Shown: positions 23,331 through 34,781, numbered from the stretch's first letter. The stretch: DNA of 64,000 nucleotides from Pseudovirgaria hyperparasitica (GCF_010093815.1 NW_022985553.1:623511-687510), one strand, 5' to 3'. The notes: a model not told the origin generated them from the sequence alone. Made by a program: numbers and translations.

Positions 23331-24823
23331 TCAGAATTGAACATCTTCTTTATAGTAGTGGTCGGCCACAATCCTGTAAAGATAAGTTGGAGCATGGCCC
23401 CCGATATTAGTGATATACAAGGTGACGAGGTCGGCTGGAACATAGTCATAGAGCGGGTTCATGACTTCAAAATGCTCAACGGCATATCCATCCGAGAAGT
23501 CAACAACATTGCCGGGGTCTCCGTACTCAATGAGCTCTTCGTCGTTGAAAGGATAGACAGGGCTGAGCTTGTAAACGGGACTGAGAACGTACACTGGAGT
23601 ACGATGAGCTTTTGCGAGCGTAGCGATGATGCTAGCGCCGCTCGCTGCTAACAATGCACCATTTGCAAGCACTGCATGAGTCGCAAGTATGACCGTGTTG
23701 ATCCGCGGCATTATTGCAGAAATTTGGGAATCGGATATGACAACGGTCTCTATGCCTGCAGCATGTAGCGGTTTGAACCGGTCTTCGCCCTCCAGTTCGT
23801 CAGTGACCTTGCGTCGACCATTAAGCACGGTATCGTGCGTCTCTTCAGCGTCATTGGGGGATCCCTCCGCGACTATGACGGTAAACTTCCGTTTCCTCGC
23901 GACTGTTAGTAAGAATTTCTGGACTGTCGTTGAGACAGAATGTATCAGAATCATCTCATTCGCATGGATATGGTCCATAGCAAAACCAGCAATCTGGTCA
24001 TCTGCTTGTTGGAGTTCATCCGCCAGTTCGTTGATGCCTTCGATGACCTCAGCTTTGAGATTGATTTTCCCACCACTTCTGTTAGTTCCGACGGTGAAGT
24101 CCTGAGCAGTAGGTACGCGCGGTGTGATGGTTCCCGTGGTGGCTAAAGGAGTCATGGACGGTGAGGGGGTATCTGACTGCTGAAAGATTCCAAATAATGA
24201 ATTTCCCATTGGCATCGTCCCTTGTGCATATGAAGTGGCTGAAGAAATAAGTTGTGGCCTAGAGGGGAGCTCAATCGAATCTGACAAGTTTTCGCTCATA
24301 GGTATATCTACGGGTTGAGTTGCTCCATGTTTCAGAGGACTGAAGGCCGAAATTGTGGAGGGTAGAGGTGGTCTCTGGGGATGAGACAGCCCGTCTTGTT
24401 CTTGTTGAGGGCTCAGAGCTCCGCTTGGCGTTGTATTCGATACGTCGTCTGCGTTATCCTTTGCAACCTCCCTTACTAGACCCAACACACGGCGCACGAT
24501 ATTTCCCACTACCATTTCTCTGGGCTGTGCATTGATGAGTCTTTGGCCGACTTCTCGGACTCGTCGAAGTAGACCGTCCGCATCACTACCGTTGTATTGT
24601 CCCACAACTCGCAATAAAAGTTCGGTCGTCGCGATTGCGCAAGGTCGGGAGTTTCGGATCTGTCGACGCTTGAGAAGTCTGGTGTGACTCAGTACATGTA
24701 ATTTCAGAACTCTAGAGCAACATACGATATGAGTAGCTCTATAGCTGGCTCGGCTGGCTTTGTCTTCAGAGACTTCAGGAACGAGGTCAGACCTGGTGTG
24801 ATAGAGGTTGTGGGAGTGCTCAT
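23331..24823 (-). CDS. GCD7: translation initiation factor eIF2B subunit beta
   Basis: Two exons (24823-24726, 24678-23331; 47-bp intron) give 481 residues. eIF2B is the GDP/GTP exchange factor for eIF2; the beta subunit belongs with alpha and delta to the regulatory subcomplex that senses phosphorylated eIF2-alpha. The C-terminal half is the typical subunit fold: ILIHSVSTTVQKFLLTVAR, FTVIVAEGSPND, ETVVISDSQISAIMPRINT, VILATHAVLANGALLAASG, then NPLYDYVPADLVTLYITNIG near the end. The N-terminus (about 33 residues before the intron, joining to LLKRRQIRNSRPCAIATTEL) matches eIF2B-beta. Residues of about 140-220 are a Ser/Pro-rich insert, common in filamentous fungi. VLSPVYKLSPVY shows a small internal duplication. 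Confidence 0.93.
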
Positions 24824-25675
24824 GGTGGACGCGACTGAGCTTAAGTATTTGAGGTCGATGGCGCACCTTTTTTCAAGGTAAGCTGCTCCCGCGGATCAAG
24901 ACTTGTAGCTGATAGATTATCTAGCTGTGCGATTATATACTTCCTGTGGGAGATTCCGCACGACTGTTGTAAAGAGAACTAGTCCGATATGCATGAAAGT
25001 GATTTAGAGGGGTAAAGATATCGAAGTGGAAATGTTCAAAGCGACCCGGGGACATTATAGGTTGGAGTTAGCCTATTTTAGCACATGAACGACGTTAGCG
25101 TATGTTTGGTTTGCGACCGGCCTGAGGCGTCATCAGCCGATCCTGAGCTGTGTAGGTTCTCCTCTACCTTTGATCTGTAACTCTTTTGTCCCGTCACCTA
25201 GGCGCTTCTGAATATCACTTTCCCTCCGATTTCGCTTCTTTCGTAAATTGGATTTTATCAGACGTTAGTTGCGCCGCATCTTCTGAATAAGGCCTTGGCT
25301 CTACGTCCTCGGCTGACGCGAATCCTAAACCTTCGTTCGGCATCCCCAACCAGCACCACGCTCAAGATCTGTTGAGAACCTACACATACATATTTACCAT
25401 TTACTACGAGCATACTGTCACCCTAGAGAATATATATACGCAATCCTTGACCCACTATGGTTTGCTACGGAGCATGAACCACTCAAATCCTCGCGCACCG
25501 GACTTGACTCTCCAAAACTCTGAGGATTTCCCGAGACTAGGTCACGGCGCTTGACAAGAGCGCCTGACGAAAGCGTCTTGCTCGACAAGAAGCACACTCG
25601 CATTATAGAAAGGATAACCTGAGGTCAGCCAGGCTGGTATCAGTTCGGCGCCAACATTGTGATCAGTCCCCGGAC
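24824..25675. promoter_or_regulatory. divergent promoter region, eIF2B-beta and NEM1
   Basis: The 850-bp gap between the two start codons must hold both promoters. It includes AT-rich and pyrimidine-rich tracts near 25200-25260. No specific factor site is claimed. Confidence 0.5.
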
Positions 25676-27092
25676 ATGGACACTGGATATACTGCGGAAA
25701 CCTCCCGCTTGGATGGAGTGGCTGAAATAGAAGAATACGACGAAAAGACACCTCTAATATCGAGCACTGATTACGAGACTGTGAAGGGCTCACGCAGGTG
25801 GCGCATAACGGAACATACTATTGGAACTATCAAGATCATTGTCTCTACCATTACAGCACCGTTGAGATACGTCATAGCTTGTTTTTACAACGAACAAGGC
25901 TACTTTTCTGCAACTCTTCCCGTCTATCGAATCGCGCGCGCATTGACAGGTAGGCGACGTAAGACTGAAGGGCACGCGGGTCAGCAGGCACCAGAAAGAG
26001 AGAAGTCCTCCCGAAGAACACGTTCCAGGATGGCGAACAAAACGACTAATAAGCGATCGCCCTCTGCCGAATCAACCTCTGCAATCAGCTCAGACTCAGA
26101 AGCAGATGGTATGCAGGGTCATGACAGCCCAGCAAGACATACGAGGTCGAGAGGCTCCATTGCTTCTAGTAGTGGTGATGAGATCGCGCCGTCGAAGAAG
26201 TCGATACGTATTAGGCTTCACAATGAAGACGCATCAAGACAGCGCAAACGTAAAGGAACAACTACACGGACAGGGAAAAATTCAGTGGGCCCTGAACAGA
26301 CCCCTTCTGAAGCCGCCGCGCAGGCTCTGAAGTCACCGTCAAGTCCGGCAACCACTCCCAAGATTACCAAATTCCCACGTGCTCCACATCCACCGAGACC
26401 CCTTGTACCAAGGCGACAACCTTCATATTCCGCGTCTGGGACAACGTCTGTTGGCCCTCACGCCCATAAAAAGACGCTCGTCATAGATCTCGACGAAACC
26501 TTGATCCACAGCATGTCGAAAGGAGGACGTTTCACAACCGGCCATATGGTCGAAGTCAGACTGCAGCAGCCTGTTCAAGCTGCTGGTGCCGTCCTAACAC
26601 CTCAAGTTCCCATTTTGTATTATGTGCATAAGCGACCACACTGCGATGAATTCCTTCGAAAAGTCAGCAAATGGTACAATCTCATTGTCTTCACAGCCTC
26701 TGTACAAGAGTATGCCGATCCTGTCATAAATTGGCTCGAACTCGAGCGCAAATACTTTTGCCAGAGACTCTACCGCCAACACTGCACGTTCCGAAACGGC
26801 TCATATATCAAGGATCTCACTCATGTAGAGCCAGACTTGAGTAAGGTTATGATATTGGACAACAGTCCGATGAGCTATGTATTTCACGAAGGTATGTTGA
26901 CTCAAGTCCATTCATCTCAAGTTTGACTGACATCTCGGTCTGGCAGACAACGCTATCCCGATAGAAGGCTGGATCAGTGATCCTACCGACAACGATTTGC
27001 TCCACCTGATTCCATTTCTTGAAGGCTTGCAGTATGTGACAGACGTTCGAGCGTTGTTAGCACTTAGACTTGGCGAGCCGCAAACAGTTTAG
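25676..27092 (+). CDS. NEM1: Nem1-type nuclear envelope phosphatase (FCP1/Dullard family)
   Basis: Two exons (25676-26891, 26947-27092; 55-bp intron) encode 453 residues. The catalytic HAD-type motif DLDETLIHS lies near residue 270 after TLVI; the two Asp are the nucleophile and acid. It is followed by YYVHKRPHCDEFLRKVSKWY, FTASVQEYADPVINWLE, LYRQHCTFRNGSYIKDL and ILDNSPMSY, the usual FCP1-like domain order. Residues of about 55-75 (IIVSTITAPLRYVIACFY) are hydrophobic and fit the membrane anchor of Nem1. A long Ser/Arg/Lys-rich linker (about 100-260) separates anchor and catalytic domain. In yeast Nem1 with Spo7 dephosphorylates the lipin Pah1 at the ER/nuclear envelope to control lipid synthesis and nuclear shape. 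The membrane segment separates it from soluble CTD phosphatase Fcp1 and Psr1. Confidence 0.92.
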
Positions 27093-27494
27093 ATACAGGG
27101 CATACAGTGGCGTCTGATCAAACAACGGAGCGCAGCATGGACCATTATCTTTTCTGTATCATATCTTGTGTTTAGTATAGGCGATTGACCATCGCATCTT
27201 CGAAGGAGATACCCGGGTTTTCCGTTCGCAGCAGAGCTGGACTAAAGTGTATTGCTCGGTGATACATCGGATCAAGTCCGGACTTGATTCATGAACGTCG
27301 ACACTCCAGTACTTCACTTCCCACCACCACGAATTCACAAACCATTGCCGCCTGTGCTAGCTTCGAGCTCAATCGCGCAGCTCCAACATGCGCCCATTCT
27401 TGTGATTTCTACCAGCGGTAGCATACACTGCTACGTCAGCTTCCCACCATCTCTCCCTCTCCACCGCAGCGATCCATTCACCTGCTCCACCACA
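27093..27494. other. intergenic, NEM1 3' end to ALG14 start
   Basis: About 400 bp holding the NEM1 3' UTR and the ALG14 promoter and leader. In-frame codons from 27291 precede the ALG14 start, so a longer N-terminus is formally possible but is unlike the family. Confidence 0.5.
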
Positions 27495-28217
27495 ATGCCG
27501 CTCTGCTCCACCCAAATCCTCGTGACAGCAACAGCAGTCCTCATCACCACCCTCATACTCCTCACCACTCGCCTCCTCGCCATTCTCCCTTCCTCCCGCG
27601 CAAAGCCCGCACCGCGCATCCGCGGCTCACCAACACACATCCTCATCGTGCTCGGCAGCGGCGGCCACACAGCCGAGATGCTCACGATCCTGCGCGATCT
27701 GGACCCTTCCACATACACGAACCGCACATATGTCGTGGGCTCGGGTGACGCGTTCAGCGCGAGCCATGCGCGGAAATTCGAGGCGCAGCTGGAGCAGAGG
27801 CATGCAAAAACGGGGGGAACATGTACATGGAGGTACGCGATTGTGACTGTGCCACGGGCGCGGCGGGTGCATCAGTCACTGCTTACGACGCCGGTGTCTG
27901 CGCTGCAGTGTTTGTGGTGTTGTTTGCAGCTGTTGCGGAATGCGGAGGCTGGGTATCCCGATCTGATACTGACGAATGGACCGGGGACTGGGGTGATTGT
28001 TGTTCTGGCCTCGCTGGTGTTACGGTTATGTAATGTTGGAGGAGCGAGTTCACAGGATAAGATGCGGACTTTATATATCGAGAGCTGGGCGCGGGTGAAG
28101 AGTTTGAGTCTGAGCGGAAGGCTGCTGTTGAGAGTCGTCGATCGGTTTCTTGTTCAATGGGAAGGGCTGAAGGGTGTTGGTGGTAAGGGGGAGTACATCG
28201 GAGTCTTGATAGCTTAA
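27495..28217 (+). CDS. ALG14: UDP-GlcNAc transferase subunit Alg14
   Basis: A single-exon gene for 240 residues. Alg14 anchors the catalytic partner Alg13 at the ER, and together they add the second GlcNAc to the dolichol-linked N-glycan precursor. The N-terminal hydrophobic segment (ILVTATAVLITTLILLTTRL) is the membrane anchor. Then come ILIVLGSGGHTAEMLTIL, with the conserved GSGGHT nucleotide-sugar fold loop, RTYVVGSGDAFS, PDLILTNGPGTGV and LYIESWARVKSLSLSG. The C-terminus GEYIGVLIA matches the conserved tail known to contact Alg13. ATG 27495 is chosen because it places the anchor at the start, as in yeast; an upstream ATG at 27291 would add 68 residues unlike the family. Confidence 0.92.
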   Translation: MPLCSTQILVTATAVLITTLILLTTRLLAILPSSRAKPAPRIRGSPTHILIVLGSGGHTAEMLTILRDLDPSTYTNRTYVVGSGDAFSASHARKFEAQLEQRHAKTGGTCTWRYAIVTVPRARRVHQSLLTTPVSALQCLWCCLQLLRNAEAGYPDLILTNGPGTGVIVVLASLVLRLCNVGGASSQDKMRTLYIESWARVKSLSLSGRLLLRVVDRFLVQWEGLKGVGGKGEYIGVLIA

Positions 28218-28329
28218 AGGAACTATGCTTCCGCATGAAGTGATGCTTGATGGGTCGCAACCAATGGCAAAGTCACAGAAAATATTTACAGTTTCTATAC
28301 TACAGACAACAAGATCATTGGTACACGCA

Positions 28330-29586
28330 CTATACAGAGGGTCGTTGCTCTCCCGCTGTAGCAGGAAGTATACCAGCAAGGCGCTCTTCCGGAACCTTGT
28401 GCTTAATCGCAAGATACTGGACAAGAGAAATCTCACCACGCATTAATCTTTCGTGCGCTGCCTCCTCTTCACTCGTCCTCTCGGCGGCTTTCTTGTTTTG
28501 CTGCCACCGCATTTCTTGTAAGGGGGTGCGGATGTGATTCAGGTCTGGATTCTTGAGGTCCTCTGCTTTTTGGAATTCGTATGCTCGTTTTGCCAAGTAC
28601 TCGGGATCGTGCCTTACTCGATAATTGCTATACTTATTACGTAGCTCGTCTATTAGACCATCAGGCAGTGGGGCTTGGTGTAGCTGAGGCATGTACGTAG
28701 CATCTTCCACTTCGATGCGTTTCGTATCGCAGTCGTGTTCGTCAACTAGGTCCGGCTCGTTATGGGGCCACGGCACCTCGATGTTAGTCCCTGCGATGAA
28801 TCGAACAACGGTCTCGTCATCTGCGTGACGTTTATGCTTGAATAGTTTTGGGGGAACAGGCTCCCTGTATTCCTTTGAACCCTTCAGTTCTGGCCTGAAC
28901 CGGGGGAGGTCGTCCGCATGTAGAAGCGTGACGGCGTCAACGATGACAGGTTGTTCAGCCTTGATTCCATTCTGTCCCGTTTTCGATACAAAGGCGACTA
29001 GTCGAAGATCATCCATACGCAATGGTATTTCCTGGGTACCGTAGGGGTCTTTGGATCCCGTAGCAAATCGTTCTTCTTCACTTTTCCGAAGATCAGACTG
29101 TGGAATGGTTAGTATGAGACACTACTACATCTCGCGTGACCGCCTTGCCTTGTTGATCCCCGACAATCTTGCATCTGCTGTGCGAAGCTCGACGTGTTCG
29201 ATTTTACCGATTCGACCCTTGTATCTTCCATTTGCAACGGCTACGGTATCACCCTCACGGAACGGGTAAATCCATTTGGATGAGTTTTGTGGTGGCACAG
29301 TATAATTGATGAAATCATAGCCATCAAGAGTTCCGAATTCGCCCGGTGCCATACCGAGATCGTGTCGAGGAGCCAGTGGCCCGGCATTCCAGTCCTTCAT
29401 CCACCTAGGCTTCACGTCCAGTTTGAAATAGTCATTTCTCATGACCGTCACCATGTTGTTGCTGTCTAAAGCTGCTTTGTACAGCTGCTTCTCAAAGCGT
29501 GCTTTTTTCTTCAGCCGTGCCCTTACAGATCGTTTTCGATTGCTCGCCGCCCGCTGAATGAACTTTTGCACCGATTGAAGCGTCAT
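28330..29586 (-). CDS. MRPL40: mitochondrial large-subunit ribosomal protein uL24m (KOW domain)
   Basis: Two exons (29586-29149, 29097-28330) give 401 residues. A KOW motif is visible in FREGDTVAVANGRYKGRIGK followed by IEHVELRTADARLSGINK, the L24/Mrpl40 signature for rRNA binding. A basic N-terminus (SNRKRSVRARLKKKARFEKQ) fits rRNA contact and mitochondrial import. The long C-terminal extension of about 230 residues is common in fungal mitochondrial L24. The 51-bp intron (29098-29148) has an AAG/GCAAGG donor and CACAG acceptor: a GC-AG intron with a strong match to the GC-donor consensus. No GT donor nearby keeps the frame. The gene is convergent with ALG14 (112 bp between stops). Confidence 0.88.
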
Positions 29587-29916
29587 TTTGTCGATGTTGC
29601 GCGTCGATGCGCTGTCTAGGAGGAAGTATTGCGCGAACGACTATGACGAGGCAGTAGGTAGTGGCAGATAGCACTATCCAAGTTATTCTACTCAGTCAAG
29701 CCACATCCCGAAGCGAGAAGACGATCAGATAAACGGAAGGCGCAGTGTCAGGGTCGAGGATGTTTGATTGTGAAGAAGCTCCCAGGTTGATACAAGCTCG
29801 AAAAGTCGACTAGTTTGGAAGTGGAGAGGCTTGGCAAGACGCTTTTCCGACTGCGACACGCGGGAAACGGCAGAATCGCGCTGTCGGACCGACATTCTGG
29901 TTTCTCTCTCTTGACA
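29587..29916. promoter_or_regulatory. divergent promoter region, uL24m and IMA1
   Basis: 330 bp between two divergent start codons; both promoters must lie here. No individual site is claimed. Confidence 0.5.
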
Positions 29917-31927
29917 ATGCCTCTATTGCGCCGGGGTCCCATCTGCCACGGATGCCAGCAACGCTCGTCACAGGCTCTGCAGAGTCCTGTTCGACAGTTT
30001 CAGTGCGAGCATTGCGAGGCCCTGAACTATTTTGACGAGGTGCGGCCCGATCTGTATCAGGAAGATATCCATTGTAGCTCCGCTAACCCCGTCATAGCAT
30101 GGCGATATAGCAGATCCACCACCACAAGTCACGGATCCTTTCGCAGCGTCCTCCTTACCGTCTGTGCAGTATGCATATCAAGTTCCTCGTCCGTCGACGC
30201 CGCTGCCGTCAGCAACGCAAGATACGCTGTTCTGTGCAGACTGCGTGAAGAACCAGCAGTACTACACCGATGCCTTGTCAAACTATCTTCCGCCGCCCGA
30301 TGACCCTTCATATGAAAAGTATGAAGCCGCGTATAATGACTGGAAGAGGAGCCTAGAAGAGCGTTATCCGCAAGTATGTGCGACGTGCCTGCCACGAGTC
30401 AGACAGAAGTTGAAGGATACTCGATATGCGACCATAACAGAGGACCTGCGGCGGAAAATGCTGCGCAGCAAACATGGGCTCCCTATAAGTTACAACCAGA
30501 TGCTGTCCAGGCGTGGTGTATTCTACATTCTTGCCGGTGCGGGATGGTGGCTCAGCATACTATCACAGCTTGCATGGCATGCTTTGGGCTTGTTGATCGC
30601 GCAAGGAAGCTATCACGACGACGATGAGATTTTACCGAGCACATGGCAATGTGGAGAACGCCTTTGGAAAGCTCACGAGATATCATGGCCATGCTTCGAG
30701 CATGTCACCCCATTGCTATTACCCTCACTCCTCATCGGTTTCCTATGCTGCTGGTGGCATCCCACTCTAATAAAAAAGATGCACGCTTCGGGCGGGAGAA
30801 TGAAGGGGCAAAAGAACTACCTACAGCTGCAGTTGGTAACCCTGACCATCAGGCTAGGACTATGGCGATTCCTGCGAGAGCCATTCTTCCTAACACCACA
30901 AGCATTCAAAGGAGCCCATACCGCAGCACTGGCATTCCTCCTCATCATGATCATCGCTTCCATACGAGCAATCCACATCGACTACACGCCTCGCTTCACA
31001 TTCAAAGAACTCCAAGAACCAGCAGCACCCAAACCCTCCCCAGGATCCCGCACACCAGCTACCTCCAACCCTCACACATCACCCACCACCTTCCAACCCT
31101 CACCCCTCCGCGTCGAGCCCTTCCCCATCACCAAACTAGCCCCGACATCACCACACCACTCCCCCAACAAATCAGACCCAGAAAGCAGCCCAGACGACGA
31201 CGACGACAACGACAACAACACCGCAGCAGACATCGACGAAATGGACTGGACCCCCACAAGACGCGACTCCTCAACCAGCTTCCGACCCTCCAAACCCCTA
31301 ACCTCAACAACCCCCTTCAACCACCCACCCAACCAAATAATCACACACCCAATCCCCTCCCCCTTCTTCGGCACCCTCCCCTCCGCACCCCTCACGCCCG
31401 CCCACCGCGCCCGCAATCCACCGCAACGCCCCCTCTTCAAAGCGACCCCGCTCGCCAAACAGCAGGACTTTTTCACCAGCATGATGCTGAAGGGCGCAGC
31501 GCAGAACAGTAATACACGGGGTTCTGCACAGCAGCAGCAGCAACAAACACAACAAACACAGCAACAACAGACAACACCATTCACCCTCACCCCCGCCACC
31601 CTGAACCTGGCCGAAGATCCCGTCGAGACCGGGCTGGAGAGCATCTTTGACAATTTCTTTACCATTGCGGATGAGCCGGCGGAGGTGCGGGCTGTGCGGG
31701 CGCGGACTGCGCGGAGTGCGCGGAGGGATTGGTGGGCTGTGGTGCGGATGGTGGGTGTTTGGATTAGTCCGTTGGTTGTGGGTGTGGGGGTGATGTATGC
31801 TTGGGCTGGGTGGCGGGGTGGTGGTGGTTATGGTGATGCTAGGGGGCAGGTGGGAAAGGGGCGGCAGATGCCGGTTCGGTTGCCGTTGGGGGGGACGTGG
31901 GTTGAGATGGATGGTTATGGTGGGTAG
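29917..31927 (+). CDS. IMA1: Ima1-like inner nuclear membrane protein
   Basis: Two exons (29917-30039, 30098-31927; 58-bp intron with GCTAAC branch site) encode 650 residues. The N-terminal domain has paired Cys motifs (CHGC, CEHCE, FCADC, VCATC), the Ima1_N zinc-binding arrangement shared with vertebrate Samp1/NET5. It is followed by DLRRKMLRSKHGLPISYNQ and several membrane segments (residues of about 180-330, for example LPSLLIGFLCCWWHP and AALAFLLIMIIASIRAI). A last segment near the C-terminus (WISPLVVGVGVMYAWAGW) could be another. Between them lies a low-complexity nucleoplasmic-type region with a D/N run and a Gln-rich tract coded by CAG/CAA repeats (31530-31572). S. pombe Ima1 links heterochromatin and the nuclear envelope. 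The ATG at 29917 starts directly before the first Cys pair, as in homologues. Confidence 0.87.
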
Positions 31928-32377
31928 TGGGTGGGTGGGTTGGTTGTTCGTGGTGGTGATAAGTTGTGTTTTTCTTGTTTGAGGCTCGTGTTCACTCTGT
32001 TGTGGCGTGCATAAGCAATCGTACGATTGGTGTTTGTAGAGCGTGGTCGAACTCTCTCCCTTAGTGACAGAATGAAGCGTACGTGTGTGAAAGTTTTTAG
32101 AACTGCTCTTGATTATTGGGCGAGCTATTTTCATGTTGTCATCTGGCTCATCTCCATGCATACATACATACAATGGCTATACCGATGACGAAGTGACGAC
32201 GACGACGACGACGGCGACGAAAGGGAAGAGTTGGGCAAAACCAGAATCCCGCGACCTTGCCTTGCCTTGCAAACCCATGCCCTTCATGCTTCGTCTTCCC
32301 CCTTCCCTTCCCTTACCCGCCCTTCCTCCCTCTCGGCCTCCCGTGTCTAGTCCCTTTCTTTCATTCTCTCTCGTTGT
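31928..32377. other. convergent 3' intergenic, IMA1 / RPS23
   Basis: 450 bp between two converging stop codons. A GAC/ACG-type triplet repeat lies at about 32190-32220. No gene seen. Confidence 0.5.
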
Positions 32378-32946
32378 CTATGAACGAGGCTTCTCCTTCT
32401 TCTCTTTCCAGAGCGCGGACAGACCGACACCGGATACCTTGACGACCTTGAAACGCACACCGGGGATATCACCCTTGGCCTTGCCCTTGCGACCGAATCC
32501 GGCAAGGAGGACCTCGTCATTCTCGTCGACAAAGTTGAGACAACCGTCGTTGGGCACTGTGATGCTTCGTATCAGTCTCTAGCCCTCATAACAACGATAA
32601 ATCTCATTTTTCATCCCAACACCCTATATACCCACCGCCCCCCTCTCCCCCTTTCAAAAAGAAGAAAGAAAGCCACAAGCAACATACCAAAAGCAGTAAC
32701 CTTCTTCCCATTCTTGATCAACTGCACGCGCACACACTTGCGAATGGCCGAGTTGGGCTGCTTGGCCTCGACGCCGACCTTTTCGAGCACAATCCCTTTG
32801 GCGTGCGAGGAGCCGCCAAAGGGCGAGGACTTGTACGCCGTGCCGAGGAGGCGCTTCTTGTATGACAGGTCGGCCCAGCGGCCCTCGCGGCGATGGTTGC
32901 GCAGCTTGCGGGCGGCGTTGAGACCTCTTGGCTTGCCTTTTCCCAT
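32378..32946 (-). CDS. RPS23: cytosolic 40S ribosomal protein S23 (uS12)
   Basis: Two exons (32946-32688, 32556-32378) give 145 residues, the standard eukaryotic length. The protein starts [20 protein letters not shown] and contains [20 protein letters not shown], the highly conserved decoding-centre loop in which a Pro is hydroxylated in many eukaryotes. It ends [22 protein letters not shown]. uS12 sits at the A-site and affects translational accuracy. The 131-bp intron (32557-32687) splits the codon joining TAF to VPNDG; it is long for this window, which is usual for fungal ribosomal-protein genes. A pyrimidine-rich leader precedes the start. Confidence 0.97.
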
Positions 32947-33346
32947 GGTTGCTGTTGGGTGGGTTTGTGTGTCAGAGAGAGAATTGGTTTACAGTGGGAG
33001 GGTATGTGGGATGGGGAGATGGAGGGGAGGGGAGAGGAATCGTACCGGTTGTATGTGTGTGCTGGGGGTTAGTAGTTGGACGTCGTGATGCGGTTTTGAA
33101 CGGGCAGTCGTTCGAAAGTCGAGAGGGAGGTCGAAATTTGGCGTGGGCTAGCGGATGTGGTAAGCGCGGACTTAAGCGAGGCTTCTATCGTACGCAAGGT
33201 CACGTGCTATCTTGGCCGTGCTGGCGGAAACACACAGCGGGGCGGAAAGGCTCGGCGATGTCGTCCGTCCCCTCCGCCCGAACAACCTACATCCTCACTC
33301 TCACTTTCAAGACCAAGGACTGATACGCCCTCTACAACAACCCACC
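32947..33346. promoter_or_regulatory. divergent promoter of RPS23 and an unknown gene
   Basis: 400 bp between divergent starts. It contains a CACGTG E-box at 33201-33206, a site bound by Cbf1/bHLH factors in fungi, and pyrimidine-rich tracts on the RPS23 side. Functional use of the E-box is inferred only. Confidence 0.45.
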
Positions 33347-34168
33347 ATGACCACACCCTCCAAACCCACCACCAACCTCCGCCCCCCAATCCCATCCCTC
33401 TTCATCGGCCCTCCCTCCCACAACACATCCACCACCTCCCTCCTCCCACCAAACCCGCCTCTCACCCGCCAACGCTCCACCCACCAACCAACAAACACCA
33501 CCACCACCCCCCAAGACCCCCTCGCACGCCTCCGCCACCACAACCAACAACACAACCACCACCCCCCCAACCCCAACCCCTCCACCGCCCACACCGACGC
33601 AATATGGGCCTCAATGCAGCACACCCTCGAAGAAGTCGAACTCTCCGCCCTCAGCGGCGCACACGTCTTCAACACGAAGCACGCAAGCGCACTAGACGAG
33701 CTGCGCACGGCGCAAATAGCGCTTGCGCAGGCGTGGGCGAGCAGTGAGGCGGACGCAGAGTCAGAGTCAGAGTCGGAAGGTCACTCGGGGGATCCGGAGG
33801 ACGCCCGGCGAGACAATCCCGCAGCAGCAGCAGCAGCAGCGGGACAAACCCTGCTATCCCCAGACCGAATAGAGCGGATAGAAAGGATAGCAACCCGGGC
33901 GCGCGGCGAGAGCGAAGCCAGCATGGGAAGTGAGCAGACGGGACAGGACGACGACGACGAAACGCGAGACGATATCGCGCACGCGCGGCGGCGGAGAGAG
34001 GCGAATGATCGGTATTTCGAGCGGGTGAGCGCGGGGGTGGCGGATGTAGTTGCGCGGCTGGAGGAGGTTGCGCGGGCGATGAGGGCGGTGGGGCAGGAGA
34101 GTAGGGAGATTTGGGGGGATTCTGGGGGGGAGAGTTTGGGTAGTGGGACGAGTGGGAGTGTGGGTTGA
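33347..34168 (+). CDS. conserved fungal protein of unknown function
   Basis: A single-exon 273-codon gene. The ATG at 33347 sits in ACCATGACC, a good fungal start context. The first 80 residues are Pro/Thr/Asn/His-rich and probably disordered. The middle part (IWASMQHTLEEVELSALSGA, then ALDELRTAQIALAQAWASSE) and the end (RRREANDRYFERVSAGVADV, VARLEEVARAMRAVGQESR) are helical and look like coiled-coil segments, separated by acidic Ser/Glu and poly-Ala runs. I recall similar two-block proteins across Pezizomycotina (possibly Pfam DUF5315), but the name is not certain and no function is known to me. The poly-Ala run is coded by a GCA repeat (33822-33841). Confidence 0.72.
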   Translation: MTTPSKPTTNLRPPIPSLFIGPPSHNTSTTSLLPPNPPLTRQRSTHQPTNTTTTPQDPLARLRHHNQQHNHHPPNPNPSTAHTDAIWASMQHTLEEVELSALSGAHVFNTKHASALDELRTAQIALAQAWASSEADAESESESEGHSGDPEDARRDNPAAAAAAAGQTLLSPDRIERIERIATRARGESEASMGSEQTGQDDDDETRDDIAHARRRREANDRYFERVSAGVADVVARLEEVARAMRAVGQESREIWGDSGGESLGSGTSGSVG

Positions 34169-34781
34169 AGGGAGGGTTGGGTGTGGTGGGATGTTTCGGT
34201 TATGGATTTTGGTGCTACGGCTTCGAGTGTTTTGGGCTTGGGGGCTTATTGGGCTGCGTGGGATGGCGGTGGCTGTATGGCGGTCGATGCTATGCTGCTG
34301 GGATTGGAGAGGTGCTTTGGGATCATGGTGACGGTTTTTAGGAGGGGGCAGAGCGAGAACAGAGAGGAGAGGGCAAGGCCTCATGTCACGTTCCAAAAGA
34401 GCGGCTACACTCTTACTGAGGATTGTAGACACGGTCAATACTGTGGGACACAGGTCACTTTGCGTCGAGAGAGAGACACCAAAGGACTGTCTATAGACAT
34501 GCAAAACATCCTTATAATTAGACCTCAAGCTATCTCTTCATAACATCAGAGTGCAACGTACACGTTAAGCTTCTATACGCACAATTGTGTATATAAGACG
34601 CATCTCAGTGTCAGACAACTTGGCAGTATCTCAGAAAACGGAATTAGATGCGCAAGAAGGGCTTTCATACTCAAACGCCAATCATGCATGTGTGTCAAGT
34701 ACAGATAGTATACACGTCATCGAGGCCTAGCTTGCCTGTATTTTGTACAATGAACGGGACAGACGCGCCGCTGTTATACGT
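34169..34781. other. convergent 3' intergenic region
   Basis: 613 bp between converging genes. Nothing supported beyond 3' UTRs. Confidence 0.5.

Noticed and set aside
25372-25554. Possible upstream first exon or uORF for NEM1
   Set aside because: A 60-codon frame precedes NEM1, but no splice joins it to the NEM1 frame and it lacks similarity to known Nem1 N-termini.
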